Shown: piece after piece, positions 9,742 through 17,815 of the stretch
How the letters are laid out: each line of letters opens with the position of its first letter
How positions within the stretch are numbered: the stretch's first letter is position 1
Origin: Methylobacteriaceae bacterium
GTDB taxonomy: Bacteria > Pseudomonadota > Alphaproteobacteria > Rhizobiales > Beijerinckiaceae
Assembly: GCA_020638135.1 (NCBI GenBank)
Contig: JACKJE010000011.1
Span: 1 to 64,000, forward strand
Reading direction: 5' to 3'
Length of the DNA: 64,000 bases
The notes under the pieces: generated by a model
Seen by the model: only the letters and a program-made list of their open reading frames with translations
What the model was told of the DNA's origin: nothing
Databases searched by the model: none
Program-made: the position numbers and the translations under genes

Positions 9742-10597
9742 ATGGCGAAACTCGAATTCATCCTGTGCGCCGACGATTACGGCATGACCGAAGCGGTCAG
9801 CCGCGGCCTGCTCGAAGTCGCCGCGGCGGGTCGTATTTCGGCGGCCTCCGCCATGGCTTCGCTGCCGGACTGGAAGAGGGCGGCGCGCGACTGGTCGGCC
9901 TCGCGCCTGCCGGTCGATCTCGGCCTGCACGTGACGCTGACGGTCGGCGCGCCGCTCGGCGCCATGCCGCGTCTGGCGCCGGGCGGCGAGTTTCCCGGAA
10001 TCGGCGCTCTTGCCGCCGCGGCCCTCGCGCGCCGGCTGCCGCGCGAAGAGATCGAGGCGGAAATCCTCCGCCAGATCGACGCTTTTTGCGAGGCGGCCGG
10101 CGCGCCGCCGACCCATGTCGACGGCCATCAGCACGTCCATGTCCTGCCCGGCGTGCGTGGCGCGCTGTTCTCCGCTCTGGCCAAACGCAACCTGCAGCAC
10201 ACGCCCTTGCGCGACAGTTCCGACGCCCCGGGGCGCATCGCGCGTCGTCGCGCCTTCGCCGCCAAGGCGATGAAGGTCAATGCGCTGGCCACGGGCTTTC
10301 GCCGCGCGGCGCGCGAGGCCGGCCATCCGCTCAACCAGGGGTTCGCCGGCTATTCGGACTTTGCCCCGGGGCGCTACGGACGCGCGCCGGTTCGCGGCCT
10401 ACCTTGCCGCGCCCGGTCCGCGCCATCTCGTCATGTGCCACCCCGGCCGCGTCGACGACGCCTTGCGTCGGCTCGATCCCGTGACCGATGCGCGCGAGGG
10501 CGAACTCGCCTTTCTGCTGTCCGACGATTTCGCCGCGCTGCTCGTCGAAAAAGACGCGCGCCTCGTCGGTCATGGGGCGTGGTTAACGCGGCCTTAA
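9742..10597 (+). pseudogene. ChbG/YdjC-type carbohydrate deacetylase, one frameshift
   Basis: About 285 residues of the YdjC/ChbG family, metal-dependent deacetylases of N-acetylated sugars; the hopanoid enzyme HpnK belongs to the same family. Seen: FILCADDYGMTEAVSRG (Asp-Asp metal site, residues 6-22), DLGLHVTLTVG (His of the site), and THVDGHQHVHVLPGV (two further His). A frameshift near 10385 then leads into RFAAYLAAPGPRHLVMCHPG and DDFAALLVEKDARLVGHGAW, ending at the TAA at 10597. GGAGG stands immediately before the ATG at 9742; an alternative ATG is at 9733. The stop codon forms the right half of the CtrA box described next. Substrate unknown; a specific hpnK assignment is not supported by the neighbours. 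Confidence 0.82.
10583..10597 (+). promoter_or_regulatory. CtrA-type box TTAA-N7-TTAA upstream of the chemotaxis receptor
   Basis: The bases read TTAACGCGGCCTTAACC from 10583, a full match to the CtrA consensus of two TTAA halves seven bases apart, each followed by C. It lies 78 bases before the receptor start, in the short gap-plus-stop region of the preceding gene. Chemotaxis genes are a classic CtrA target class in alphaproteobacteria. Confidence 0.6.
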
Positions 10598-10674
10598 CCG
10601 CGCGCCGCCACACTTGCGCCGTCACGATTCCGGACGGCGCGCGCGCGGGCCGTTCCTCCACGCCAGAGCCGCCC

Positions 10675-12346
10675 ATGAATTTCATCAGGTTTCTCGGTCG
10701 GGACAATGCGTCGAATGGCGCCGCCCGCTCGGATTCGATTCGCAACCGCATCGTCATGGCGGCGGCGGGCCTCGTTGCGGCTCTGGCGCTCGCCAGCGCC
10801 CTGACCGCCAACTGGTACTCCTGGCAGGGCGCCCGTCGCAGATCTGCTCGAACGCAGTAGCGGCCAGCTCGGCCTCGTCGCGCCGAGCCTCGCCGACGCG
10901 ACCGCCGCGGGCGACCAGCAGGCGGCCGAACGCCTGCTCGCCGGCTTCCTCAATCACGAGTCGATCGGCGCGGTGACCGTGCTCGGCGCCGACGGCAAGA
11001 TATTCGTTTCGTTGCGGCGCGACCGGCTGGCCGCGCCGCCGGACGAAGCCCTGCGTGACATGACGCAACGCTCCGGCGTCTCGCCCTCGAACCCGCAGAC
11101 GACGACCTCTCTCGATTCGGGCGCGCTGCTGGCGCAGTCGCTGACCCGGAGCGACGGCAAGCAGGTCGGCCGCTTCGTGGCGGTCGTCGGATTCGGCCCG
11201 ACCGACGCGGGCGCGACGCGCGATCTCGTCTTCTGGCTGGCGGAAGCCCTGATCACGGTCGCCGCGGTGGCGGTGGTGCTGCATCATCTGGTCGGCAAGG
11301 TGGTCGCGCCGCTGACGCAATTGTCGGGCGCCATGGCCGAACTCGCCGAGGGCGATCTCGGCGCCGAGGTTCCGCATCGCCGCCGCAAGGACGAGATCGG
11401 CGATCTCGCGCGCTCCATCGAGGTCTTCAAGCAGGGGCTGATCGACAGGCAGAACCTGCAGTCCGCCGCGGAATCGCGGGTCGAAAACGACCGCGCGCGG
11501 CGCATCTCGCTCGAAAGCATGATCGACGCCTTCCGCGCCACCGTCGGCGGGCTCTTGTCGCAGGTCTCCAGCCACGCCGAACAGATGGCGGTCGCCGCCG
11601 ACAGCCTCTCGACGATCGCGCGCGACAGCAACGGCCGCGCCGAGGCGGCGGCGTCCGGCACGAGCGAGGCCTCGCGCAACGTCGCCACCGTCGCCCGCGC
11701 GTCGGAGGAATTGTTCCAGTCGATCACCGAGATCGAGACGCAGATCGGCCGCGCCCGCCAGCATGTGCAGGACGCTTCGACAACGACCACGGTCACCGCC
11801 GGCGCGATCGGCGGCCTTGCCGAAAAGGCCAACGCCATCGGCGAAATCGTCGGCCTCATCCAGGCGATCGCGGCCCAGACCAACCTGCTCGCGCTCAACG
11901 CCACCATCGAGGCCGCGCGCGCCGGCGGGGCGGGCCGCGGCTTCGCCGTTGTCGCGCAGGAAGTGAAGGCGCTCGCCGGCCAGACCGCGCACGCCACCGA
12001 ACGTATCGCCGAGCATGTCGCCGCGATCCAGCAGGCGACCTCGACTTCGGTCGAGGCGATCGGCGCGATCACCGCGACGATGAAGGACGCGGAGAGCTTC
12101 ACCGCCTCGATCGCGGTCGCTGTCGAGCAGCAGGCCGCCGCCACAAATGAGATCGCGCGCAGCGTCAGCGAGGCCGCGCGCGGCACCGAGAGCGCCGCCA
12201 CCAACATGAAGCAGCTGAAGATGACCGTGGGCGAGACCGACCAGTCCGCCGCGCAGGTGCATCAGGCCGCCGACGACATGGCCTCGCAATCGCGCGACCT
12301 CAGCGACACGATCGAGGACTTCCTGCGCAAGGTCGCCGCCGCCTGA
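10675..12346 (+). pseudogene. Methyl-accepting chemotaxis protein, one frameshift near the N-terminus
   Basis: A transmembrane chemoreceptor of about 556 residues. MNFIRFLGRDN is followed by the first membrane helix [20 protein letters not shown]. At about 10830 the frame shifts by one, and reading continues as [14 protein letters not shown] into the periplasmic sensing domain. A second helix near 11225-11290 ([19 protein letters not shown]) leads into a HAMP region ([19 protein letters not shown]) and the long cytoplasmic coiled coil. The signalling tip has [20 protein letters not shown] and [17 protein letters not shown], the most conserved sequence of the family. Such receptors control CheA kinase activity and hence flagellar rotation. 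The ligand is unknown. No methylation-site assignment was attempted. Upstream CtrA box, downstream strong terminator; probably an indel error. Confidence 0.9.
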
Positions 12347-12367
12347 TCCGGCGCGCCTTCCCGCAAC

Positions 12368-12403
12368 AAAAAAGCCCGGGCCGAAGGCCCGGGCTTTTCT
12401 TTT
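12368..12403. terminator. Bidirectional rho-independent terminator
   Basis: A perfect 9-base-pair GC stem (GCCCGGGCC, 12374-12382) with a GAA loop, flanked by an A run on the left and a T run on the right. It lies between the convergent chemoreceptor and superoxide dismutase genes, so it can serve both strands. Confidence 0.92.
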
Positions 12404-12416
12404 GGCGTGGTCGCGG

Positions 12417-13013
12417 TCAGCGCGTCTTCTGGAACATTTCGTCGACGTAATCCCAGTTCACGAGATGGTCGACGAAGGCCTTCAGATAATCGGCGCGGCG
12501 GTTGCGATAGTCGATGTAGTAGGAATGCTCCCACACGTCGCAGCCGAGAATCGGCGTCGCCCCATGCACCAGCGGGCATTCGCCGTTCGGCGTCTTCATG
12601 ACGACGACCTTGCCGTCCTTGACGGCCAGCCACGCCCAGCCTGAGCCGAACTGGCCGACGCCCGCGGCGATGAAGTCTTCCTTCATCTTGTCGATCGAGC
12701 CGCAGCCGTCGACGATCGCCTTTTCCAGCGCGCCGGGAATCTTGCCGCCGCCGTTCGGCTTCATCCAGTTCCAGAAATGCAGGTGGTTGTAGTGCTGGCC
12801 GGCGTTGTTGAAGAGCGGCGCATTCTTGCCGTAGGCGCCCTTCACGACGTCCTCGAGCGACTTGCCTTCGAATTCCGTGCCCTTGATCAGATTGTTGCCA
12901 GTCGTGACGTAGGCGTTGTGATGCTTGTCGTGATGATATTCCAGCGTCTCCTTGGACATGTAGGGCTGGAGCGCATCATAGGCGTAGGGCAGCGGCGGCA
13001 GGGTGAAGGACAT
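12417..13013 (-). CDS. sodB: Superoxide dismutase, Fe/Mn family
   Basis: 198 residues, normal for the family, which disproportionates superoxide to oxygen and hydrogen peroxide in the cytoplasm. Metal ligands are visible: the His in EYHHDKHHNAYV (about residues 25-36), the His in QHYNHLHFWNWM (about 72-83), and Asp and His in DVWEHSYYIDYRN (about 157-169). FGSGWAWL and PILGCDVWEHSYY are core signatures. The iron form is favoured by the overall rhizobial SodB look, but metal choice cannot be settled from sequence. The ATG at 13013 has GGAG eight bases before it and gives the usual MSFTLPPLPYAYDAL start; an upstream in-frame codon at 13070 would add an atypical leader. Confidence 0.95.
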   Translation of the reverse strand: MSFTLPPLPYAYDALQPYMSKETLEYHHDKHHNAYVTTGNNLIKGTEFEGKSLEDVVKGAYGKNAPLFNNAGQHYNHLHFWNWMKPNGGGKIPGALEKAIVDGCGSIDKMKEDFIAAGVGQFGSGWAWLAVKDGKVVVMKTPNGECPLVHGATPILGCDVWEHSYYIDYRNRRADYLKAFVDHLVNWDYVDEMFQKTR

Positions 13014-13069
13014 GAGAGGAACTCCGAAAGGCGTGCGATGGACGGCAGGTTCTCCGCCCGACGCGACCA

Positions 13070-13098
13070 TAATTAGGAAGAACCGGCCGGCGCGGCAA
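13070..13098 (-). promoter_or_regulatory. Likely sigma-70 promoter of the superoxide dismutase gene
   Basis: On the minus strand TTGCCG (13093-13098) and TAATTA (13070-13075) are exactly 17 bases apart, about 57 bases before the sod start, in one of the few AT-rich patches nearby. Confidence 0.5.
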
Positions 13099-13133
13099 CC
13101 CGCGCGAGGCGGCGCACAGAAGAACGTCGGACT

Positions 13134-13161
13134 TTGCTGAGAGGTCTGCGGGAACTATTGT
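13134..13161 (+). promoter_or_regulatory. Possible promoter of the proline-rich membrane protein gene
   Basis: TTGCTG (13134-13139) and TATTGT (13156-13161) with a 16-base spacer, 28 bases before the GTG start at 13190. It is divergent from the sod promoter. Confidence 0.4.
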
Positions 13162-13189
13162 AGCGATTCTGACACGAGGAGCCCGCGCC

Positions 13190-14284
13190 GTGAAGAAAGC
13201 CATCGACTGGATCGCTCTTGTCGTCGGCGTCGCGCTCGCGCTCTTCGGCGCGAAGTGGATGTGGACCGGCTGGGACATTGTGCAGGCCGAGCGCGGCTGG
13301 GCCGCAGTGATCGCCGGATCCGTCATGCTGTCCGGCGGCCTGATCGTCGCCATGCTGGCCTGGACGGTCATGCGCATCACCGGGGCGAACGGCGCCGTCG
13401 CCCGACGGGCGGCTCCGGTCGACGAGGCGCCCGCGAGCCCGATCCAGCAGCCGGCGGCGCCAGCGCCGTCGGCCGGCATCGTCGCCGCCGGCGCGGGCGC
13501 CATCGCCGCCGGCTCGGGCGCCATCGCCGCCGCGGGCGTCGCGCTCGCCCGTGACGAAACATTGGCCGAGGAGGCGGCGGGCGCGGCGCCGGATGCGCCA
13601 GTCGATACGCCGCGCATGCGTCCGGCGACGCCGCCGAGCGTCAGTGATTTGCTGCGCCGGAGCGAGGATCGCGGTCGCGACCCCCTCGACGGGCTCGACG
13701 CTGAACTGGACGAGGCGCTCGCGCCGTCGCCGCCTCCGCTCGAAACCGCCGCGGAAATCGCGCCGCCTGCATCGCCCGGCGTCGAAGAGGAAGTGAAAAA
13801 GGAGGTCGAAGAGAAAGTCGTGGCGGCAGGGGAAGCGCCTGCGCCGCCGCTCGAAACGCCAGCGGTCGTCGTGGCGCCGGAACCGCTCGATAAGCTCATC
13901 CTTCCCGAACCGCCGCCGATCGAACCGCCGTCCCTGGAGGCCGAGCCCGCGAAGCCGGAGCCGGAACCGGCGCGCGCGGCTGACGCGCCGCTGCCGCCCG
14001 CGCCTTTGGACGAACCGGTCTATGACGATTGGCTCGAGCGAACGGCGCGCGAATTCGATCGTGAACTCGGGCGCGACGCCCTTCCGAAGGACGAACCGCC
14101 CCCGGTCGAGGCGCCGCCGCCTTCGCCGCCCCAGCCGGAGCCGGCCGTGGTCGGGCGCTATTCATCGGGCGACACGAACTACCTGATGTTCGCGGATGGT
14201 TCGATCGAGGCGCAGACGCCGGAAGGCGTCATGCGCTTTGCGTCGCTCACCGAACTGAAGCGCTTCGTCGAGAAGCGCAACTGA
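13190..14284 (+). CDS. Membrane protein with long Pro/Ala/Glu-rich tail and small C-terminal domain
   Basis: 364 residues with no recognised enzyme domain. Two membrane helices occupy about residues 5-25 and 38-62 (WIALVVGVALALFGAKWMW; VIAGSVMLSGGLIVAMLAW). A third hydrophobic, Gly/Ala-rich stretch AAGAGAIAAGSGAIAAAGVA lies near residue 105. Then about 210 residues of low-complexity Pro, Ala and Glu sequence, likely disordered. The last 45 residues are ordered again and contain NYLMFADGSIEAQTPEGVM and FASLTELKRFVEKRN, a C-terminal element I associate with rhizobial envelope-linked proteins. The start is a GTG with GAGGAG upstream. Topology suggests a membrane anchor with a flexible arm, but no function is inferred. 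A large palindrome follows the stop. Confidence 0.75.
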   Translation: MKKAIDWIALVVGVALALFGAKWMWTGWDIVQAERGWAAVIAGSVMLSGGLIVAMLAWTVMRITGANGAVARRAAPVDEAPASPIQQPAAPAPSAGIVAAGAGAIAAGSGAIAAAGVALARDETLAEEAAGAAPDAPVDTPRMRPATPPSVSDLLRRSEDRGRDPLDGLDAELDEALAPSPPPLETAAEIAPPASPGVEEEVKKEVEEKVVAAGEAPAPPLETPAVVVAPEPLDKLILPEPPPIEPPSLEAEPAKPEPEPARAADAPLPPAPLDEPVYDDWLERTAREFDRELGRDALPKDEPPPVEAPPPSPPQPEPAVVGRYSSGDTNYLMFADGSIEAQTPEGVMRFASLTELKRFVEKRN

Positions 14285-14327
14285 GCATATCCCGCAAGAG
14301 TTGCAGGCTCTTGCGGTCAGGATATGC
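14285..14327. repeat. Two-part palindrome between convergent genes
   Basis: Outer arms GCATATCC (14285-14292) and GGATATGC (14320-14327) enclose inner arms CGCAAGAG (14293-14300) and CTCTTGCG (14308-14315), with a 7-base loop. It has no T run. Position suggests a shared transcription end, or a dispersed palindromic repeat. Confidence 0.6.
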
Positions 14328-14338
14328 GCTGAAGATCG

Positions 14339-16444
14339 TCACGCTTCGGCCTTGAAGGCGCCGTCGACGGCGGCGAGCGCGAAGGCCTGCTCCATTGCGA
14401 CCTCGCCGAGCTGATCGAATCGGCCAGACGCGCCGCCATGGCCGGCGTCCATGTTGGTGTGCAGCAGGATCGGCCCGCCGCCCGCCATGCGCTCGCGCAG
14501 GCGGGCGACCCATTTCGCCGGCTCCCAATAGGTCACGCGCGGATCGGTGAGGCCGGCGAGCGCGAGGATTGGCGGATAGCGCTTCGCGCCGACATTGTCG
14601 TAAGGCGAATAGGACAGCATGGTCGCAAAGGCCGCCGCGTCCTCGATCGGATTGCCCCATTCCAGCCATTCCGGCGGCGTCAGCGGCAGGTCCTTGTCGA
14701 GCATCGTGTTGATCACGTCGACGAAGGGCACGTCGGCGATCACGCCTGCGAACAGCTCCGGCGCCATATTGGCGATCGCGCCCATCAGCATGCCGCCGGC
14801 GCTGCCGCCCTGCGCGACGATGCGGCCTTGTTGCGTGAAGCCGTCCTCGATCAGTTGGCGCCCGCACGCGATGAAATCAGAAAATGTGTTCGGCTTGTGT
14901 TGAAGCTTGCCATTCTCGTACCAGGCCCAGCCCTTGTCGGTTCCGCCGCGCACATGCGCGATGGCGAAGACGAAGCCGCGGTCGACGAGAGACAACCGGT
15001 TGGCGCTGAAGGCGGCTGGCGTCGCATGTCCGTAGGCGCCGTAACCGTAAAGCAGGCACGGCGCAGGACCTGAGCGATCGGCGCGCGCGAGAATGGAGAT
15101 CGGCACGTCCGCGCCGTCGGCGGCCTTCGCATAGATGCGCCGCGTCACGTAGCGCGCGGGATCGTGACCTGACGGAATCTCCTGCCGCTTGCGCAGCGTG
15201 CGCGCGCGCGAAACCATGTCGTAGTCGTAGGTCTCGGCGGGTGTCGTCATCGACGAATAGACGAAGCGCAGAATATTCGTGTCGAATTCGAGACCGGCCA
15301 TCATGCGTAGCGAATAGGCCTCCTCGGGGAAGGATATGTCGTGTTCGTCGCCGCTCGCGATGTCGCGCACGACGATGCGCGGCAATCCGTTCTCGCGCTC
15401 GAGCCGCACGAGGTGGCGCGCATAGGCGGCGACGACGACGATCATGCGGCCCGCGCGAAAGGGAACGAGATCGCGCCAGTTTTCGCGTGACGGCGCGGAC
15501 AGCGGCGCCGCGGCGAGCTTGAAATCCTCGGCGCCGTCCGCATTGCTGCGAATATAGAGCGTCTCGCCGTGATGCTCGACCTCGTAGCGATGGCCGGCCT
15601 CGCGCGCCGTTACGAGGCGCGCGGGCGCGCTCGTGTCTGCGAGATCGATCAGCCAGACTTCGGTTGCGTCGTGGCCGCTCATCGACACCACGCCGAAGCG
15701 TCGCGAATGGCTGCGATGCAGATGCACGAACCAGGCGGGATCGAGATCCTCGACCACCAGCACGTCGTCTTTCTCCAGCGCCCCTAGCCTGTGGCGGAAC
15801 ACCTGCGCGGTGCGGTGATTGTCGTCGACGCGAACGTAGAGGAAGGACTGCCCGTCGGCGTCCCAGACGATCGTGCCGTCACAATGCGTCACGCGGTCAT
15901 CGAGGTCGCGCCCCGTGGCGAGATCGCGCACACGGATCGTGTAGAGTTCGGAACCCTTGTCGTCGCTGCTCCAGGCGAGCAGCTCGTGGTCCGGCGCGTG
16001 CTCGGCCGCGCGCATGTCGAAGAACGGCTTGCCCTTCGCCTCGGCGTCGCCGTCGACGAGGATTTGCTCGTCGCCGCCGCGCCGTCGCCGGCAGATCAGC
16101 TCATGCTGTCCGCCCTCGCGGAAGCGCGAATAATAGTCGAACGGCCCATCCGGCCACGGGACGTCGGCATCGTCTTCCTTGATCCGCCCGCGCAGCTCCT
16201 TGACGAGTTCGCCCTGCAGCGCCTTGGTCGGCGCCATCAGTGCGTCGCAATAGGCGTTCTCCGCGTCGAGATGCGCGCGGATGTCGGCGGGCGTTTTCCC
16301 GGGGTCGGCGAGGACGTCCTGCCAGTTGACGGCGCGCAGCCACGCATAGTCGTCGACGAGTTCGACGCCGTGGATATTCGTGACGTGCGGGCGTCGCTCG
16401 GCCCGCGGCGGTCGGGCCGTCGCGGGCGCGGTCAGGTCGGTCAT
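14339..16444 (-). CDS. ptrB: Oligopeptidase B (prolyl oligopeptidase family, S9A)
   Basis: 701 residues, normal for oligopeptidase B, a cytoplasmic or periplasmic serine peptidase cutting short peptides after Arg or Lys. The N-terminal half is a seven-bladed propeller that excludes large substrates; an early marker is HGVELVDDYAWLRAVNWQD. The C-terminal hydrolase has the nucleophile in AQGGSAGGMLMGA (about residue 540), the acid in LALAGLTDPRVTYWEPAKW and the His in NMDAGHGGASGRF (about 665). YENGKLQHKPNTFSDFIACG is also characteristic. The ATG at 16444 gives MTDLTAPATARPP; a long in-frame extension into msrB is open but overlaps it on the same strand and is not real. The gene follows msrB by 8 bases, so the two form an operon. 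Confidence 0.94.
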   Translation of the reverse strand: MTDLTAPATARPPRAERRPHVTNIHGVELVDDYAWLRAVNWQDVLADPGKTPADIRAHLDAENAYCDALMAPTKALQGELVKELRGRIKEDDADVPWPDGPFDYYSRFREGGQHELICRRRRGGDEQILVDGDAEAKGKPFFDMRAAEHAPDHELLAWSSDDKGSELYTIRVRDLATGRDLDDRVTHCDGTIVWDADGQSFLYVRVDDNHRTAQVFRHRLGALEKDDVLVVEDLDPAWFVHLHRSHSRRFGVVSMSGHDATEVWLIDLADTSAPARLVTAREAGHRYEVEHHGETLYIRSNADGAEDFKLAAAPLSAPSRENWRDLVPFRAGRMIVVVAAYARHLVRLERENGLPRIVVRDIASGDEHDISFPEEAYSLRMMAGLEFDTNILRFVYSSMTTPAETYDYDMVSRARTLRKRQEIPSGHDPARYVTRRIYAKAADGADVPISILARADRSGPAPCLLYGYGAYGHATPAAFSANRLSLVDRGFVFAIAHVRGGTDKGWAWYENGKLQHKPNTFSDFIACGRQLIEDGFTQQGRIVAQGGSAGGMLMGAIANMAPELFAGVIADVPFVDVINTMLDKDLPLTPPEWLEWGNPIEDAAAFATMLSYSPYDNVGAKRYPPILALAGLTDPRVTYWEPAKWVARLRERMAGGGPILLHTNMDAGHGGASGRFDQLGEVAMEQAFALAAVDGAFKAEA

Positions 16445-16452
16445 GTCTGTTC

Positions 16453-16878
16453 CTATTTCTCTTTCGTCGCTTCGGGCTCGAAATTCAGCGCCACGCCATT
16501 CATGCAATAGCGCTGGCCGGTCGGCCTCGGCCCGTCGGGGAAGACATGCCCGAGATGCGCGTCGCAGCGCGCGCAGCGCACTTCCGTGCGGCGCATGAAC
16601 CAGCTGCGGTCCTCGTGCTCGCTGACGGCGCCCGCCTCGATCGGCGCGAAGAAGCTCGGCCAGCCCGTGCCGGAATCGAATTTCGTCTGCGAATCGAACA
16701 GCGGCGCGCCGCAGCACACGCAGGTATAGGCGCCGGCCGCCTTCTCGTCCCAGTGCGGGCCGGTGAAGGCGCGCTCGGTGCCGTGTTCGCGGGTCACCCT
16801 ATATTGTTCGGGGGTCAGTTGTGCGCGCCACTCGCTGTCGGATTTCGTGATCTTCGCGCGGGTCGTGTCGCTGCTCAT
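16453..16878 (-). CDS. msrB: Peptide-methionine (R)-S-oxide reductase MsrB
   Basis: 141 residues. It reduces the R epimer of methionine sulfoxide in proteins using thioredoxin. Two CxxC zinc pairs are visible, in [11 protein letters not shown] (about residues 51-61) and [12 protein letters not shown] (about 99-110), and the catalytic cysteine stands in RYCMNGVAL (about 124). [10 protein letters not shown] and DSGTGW complete the family signature. No signal peptide, so cytoplasmic. It is the first gene of an operon with ptrB, linking repair of oxidised proteins with peptide turnover; this functional link is inference from neighbourhood. Normal length, no disruption. Confidence 0.96.
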   Translation of the reverse strand: MSSDTTRAKITKSDSEWRAQLTPEQYRVTREHGTERAFTGPHWDEKAAGAYTCVCCGAPLFDSQTKFDSGTGWPSFFAPIEAGAVSEHEDRSWFMRRTEVRCARCDAHLGHVFPDGPRPTGQRYCMNGVALNFEPEATKEK

Positions 16879-17002
16879 GGCCGCCTCCTTCGTCCCCGCT
16901 AGGTAAGCTGCGGCATTCCGGGCGGCAAGGGGCCGTGGCGACGGCGCCGTTCAAGTGTTCGTGTTTCCGGATCGTGTCCGCGCGCCGGAAACGGCGAGCT
17001 TT

Positions 17003-17102
17003 CACAATTGCAATTGAATTGAATGCTATGCTTCAAAATTTGTTGCGTCGAGCAGTTAGAATGTTCGCGCAACTTGATCAGTCGTACTTTCTAGCGTAGA
17101 AA
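17003..17102 (+). promoter_or_regulatory. AT-rich mucR promoter region with possible Ros/MucR operator
   Basis: The 337-base gap before mucR holds an AT-rich island at 17003-17041, including the near-palindrome CAATTGCAATTGAATTG, unlike all surrounding DNA. MucR/Ros proteins bind AT-rich sites and repress their own genes, so this is a candidate operator. A good promoter match follows: TTGATC (17074-17079), a 17-base spacer and TAGAAA (17097-17102), leaving a leader of about 110 bases. The remaining part of the gap, 16879-17000, shows nothing I can support. Confidence 0.5.
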
Positions 17103-17215
17103 TTTAGCCTGCAATTCGGATTCGGTTTCAAGGATGCGCCCTTGGGCATGCACACGACTTGCGCAACCTGTCGATAGTCCGCCGCAGAAGCGGATCTTCT
17201 GGAAAGAAATCTGAG

Positions 17216-17635
17216 ATGGCAGAAACTACAGCTCAAGCCCCCTACATCGAGCTGGCGGCCGACATCGTGTCGGCTTATGTCAGCAATAATTCGGTGCCCC
17301 TCGCGGAATTGCCGAATGTCATTCGTGACGTACACACGGCGCTGATGCGCGTGACCGAGCAGGCGATGCCTGTTGAAGTCGAGCCTCTGAAGCCGGCGGT
17401 GTCGGTCAAGAAGTCGATCACGCCCGACTACATCATCTGTCTGGAAGACGGAAAGCAGTTCAAGTCGCTGAAGCGGCACCTGCGTTCGCAATACAATCTC
17501 TCGCCGGACGCCTATCGCGAGAAATGGGGTCTGCCGGTCGACTATCCGATGGTCGCGCCGAACTACGCCAAGGCGCGCTCCAATCTCGCCAAGCAGATGG
17601 GCCTCGGCCAGCAGCGCCGTCGCCGGTCGAAGTAA
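17216..17635 (+). CDS. mucR: MucR/Ros-family transcriptional regulator
   Basis: 139 residues. Ros/MucR proteins are rhizobial H-NS-like regulators of exopolysaccharide, motility and cell-cycle genes that bind AT-rich DNA through a prokaryotic zinc-finger-like domain. The N-terminal oligomerisation helix ([20 protein letters not shown]) and the C-terminal block [20 protein letters not shown] are highly typical. In the finger, [19 protein letters not shown] (about residues 76-94), only the first Cys and first His of the Cys2-His2 set of Ros remain; the second Cys is Asp, and the distal His positions are Gln and Tyr. Some MucR homologues are known to fold and bind DNA without the complete set. 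The start is the ATG at 17216. Monocistronic, with its own terminator. Confidence 0.96.
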   Translation: MAETTAQAPYIELAADIVSAYVSNNSVPLAELPNVIRDVHTALMRVTEQAMPVEVEPLKPAVSVKKSITPDYIICLEDGKQFKSLKRHLRSQYNLSPDAYREKWGLPVDYPMVAPNYAKARSNLAKQMGLGQQRRRRSK

Positions 17636-17685
17636 GCACAGTCTCGGCGCAGTCGTCGGATTGCGGTCTCCTGATGGAGGCCGAA

Positions 17686-17718
17686 AGCCCGAAGCGAATT
17701 TCGCTTCGGGCTTTTTCT
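17686..17718 (+). terminator. Rho-independent terminator of mucR
   Basis: A 12-base-pair stem, AGCCCGAAGCGA pairing with TCGCTTCGGGCT across an ATT loop, followed by a T run. It starts about 50 bases after the mucR stop. Confidence 0.92.
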
Positions 17719-17742
17719 GCGTCGTGAGTCGGACAAAAGTCG

Positions 17743-17771
17743 TTGACAAGGAGAAAAATCCTATTTAGCTC
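17743..17771 (+). promoter_or_regulatory. Likely promoter of the DUF6456 gene
   Basis: A perfect TTGACA (17743-17748), 17-base spacer and TAGCTC (17766-17771), 45 bases before the ATG at 17816 and just after the mucR terminator. Confidence 0.5.
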
Positions 17772-17815
17772 TATTCCTGGATTGCGGTCGCGATCGTGGG
17801 AATGGGGGTTGTGTC

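Noticed and set aside
9742..10597. Naming the YdjC-type deacetylase hpnK
   Set aside because: No squalene-hopene cyclase or other hopanoid genes are nearby and the motifs are shared by the entire family.
10754..12289. A 511-residue minus-strand frame opposite the chemoreceptor
   Set aside because: It is a shadow of a coiled-coil protein gene in high-GC DNA: low-complexity Gly/Asp/Arg content, no start context.
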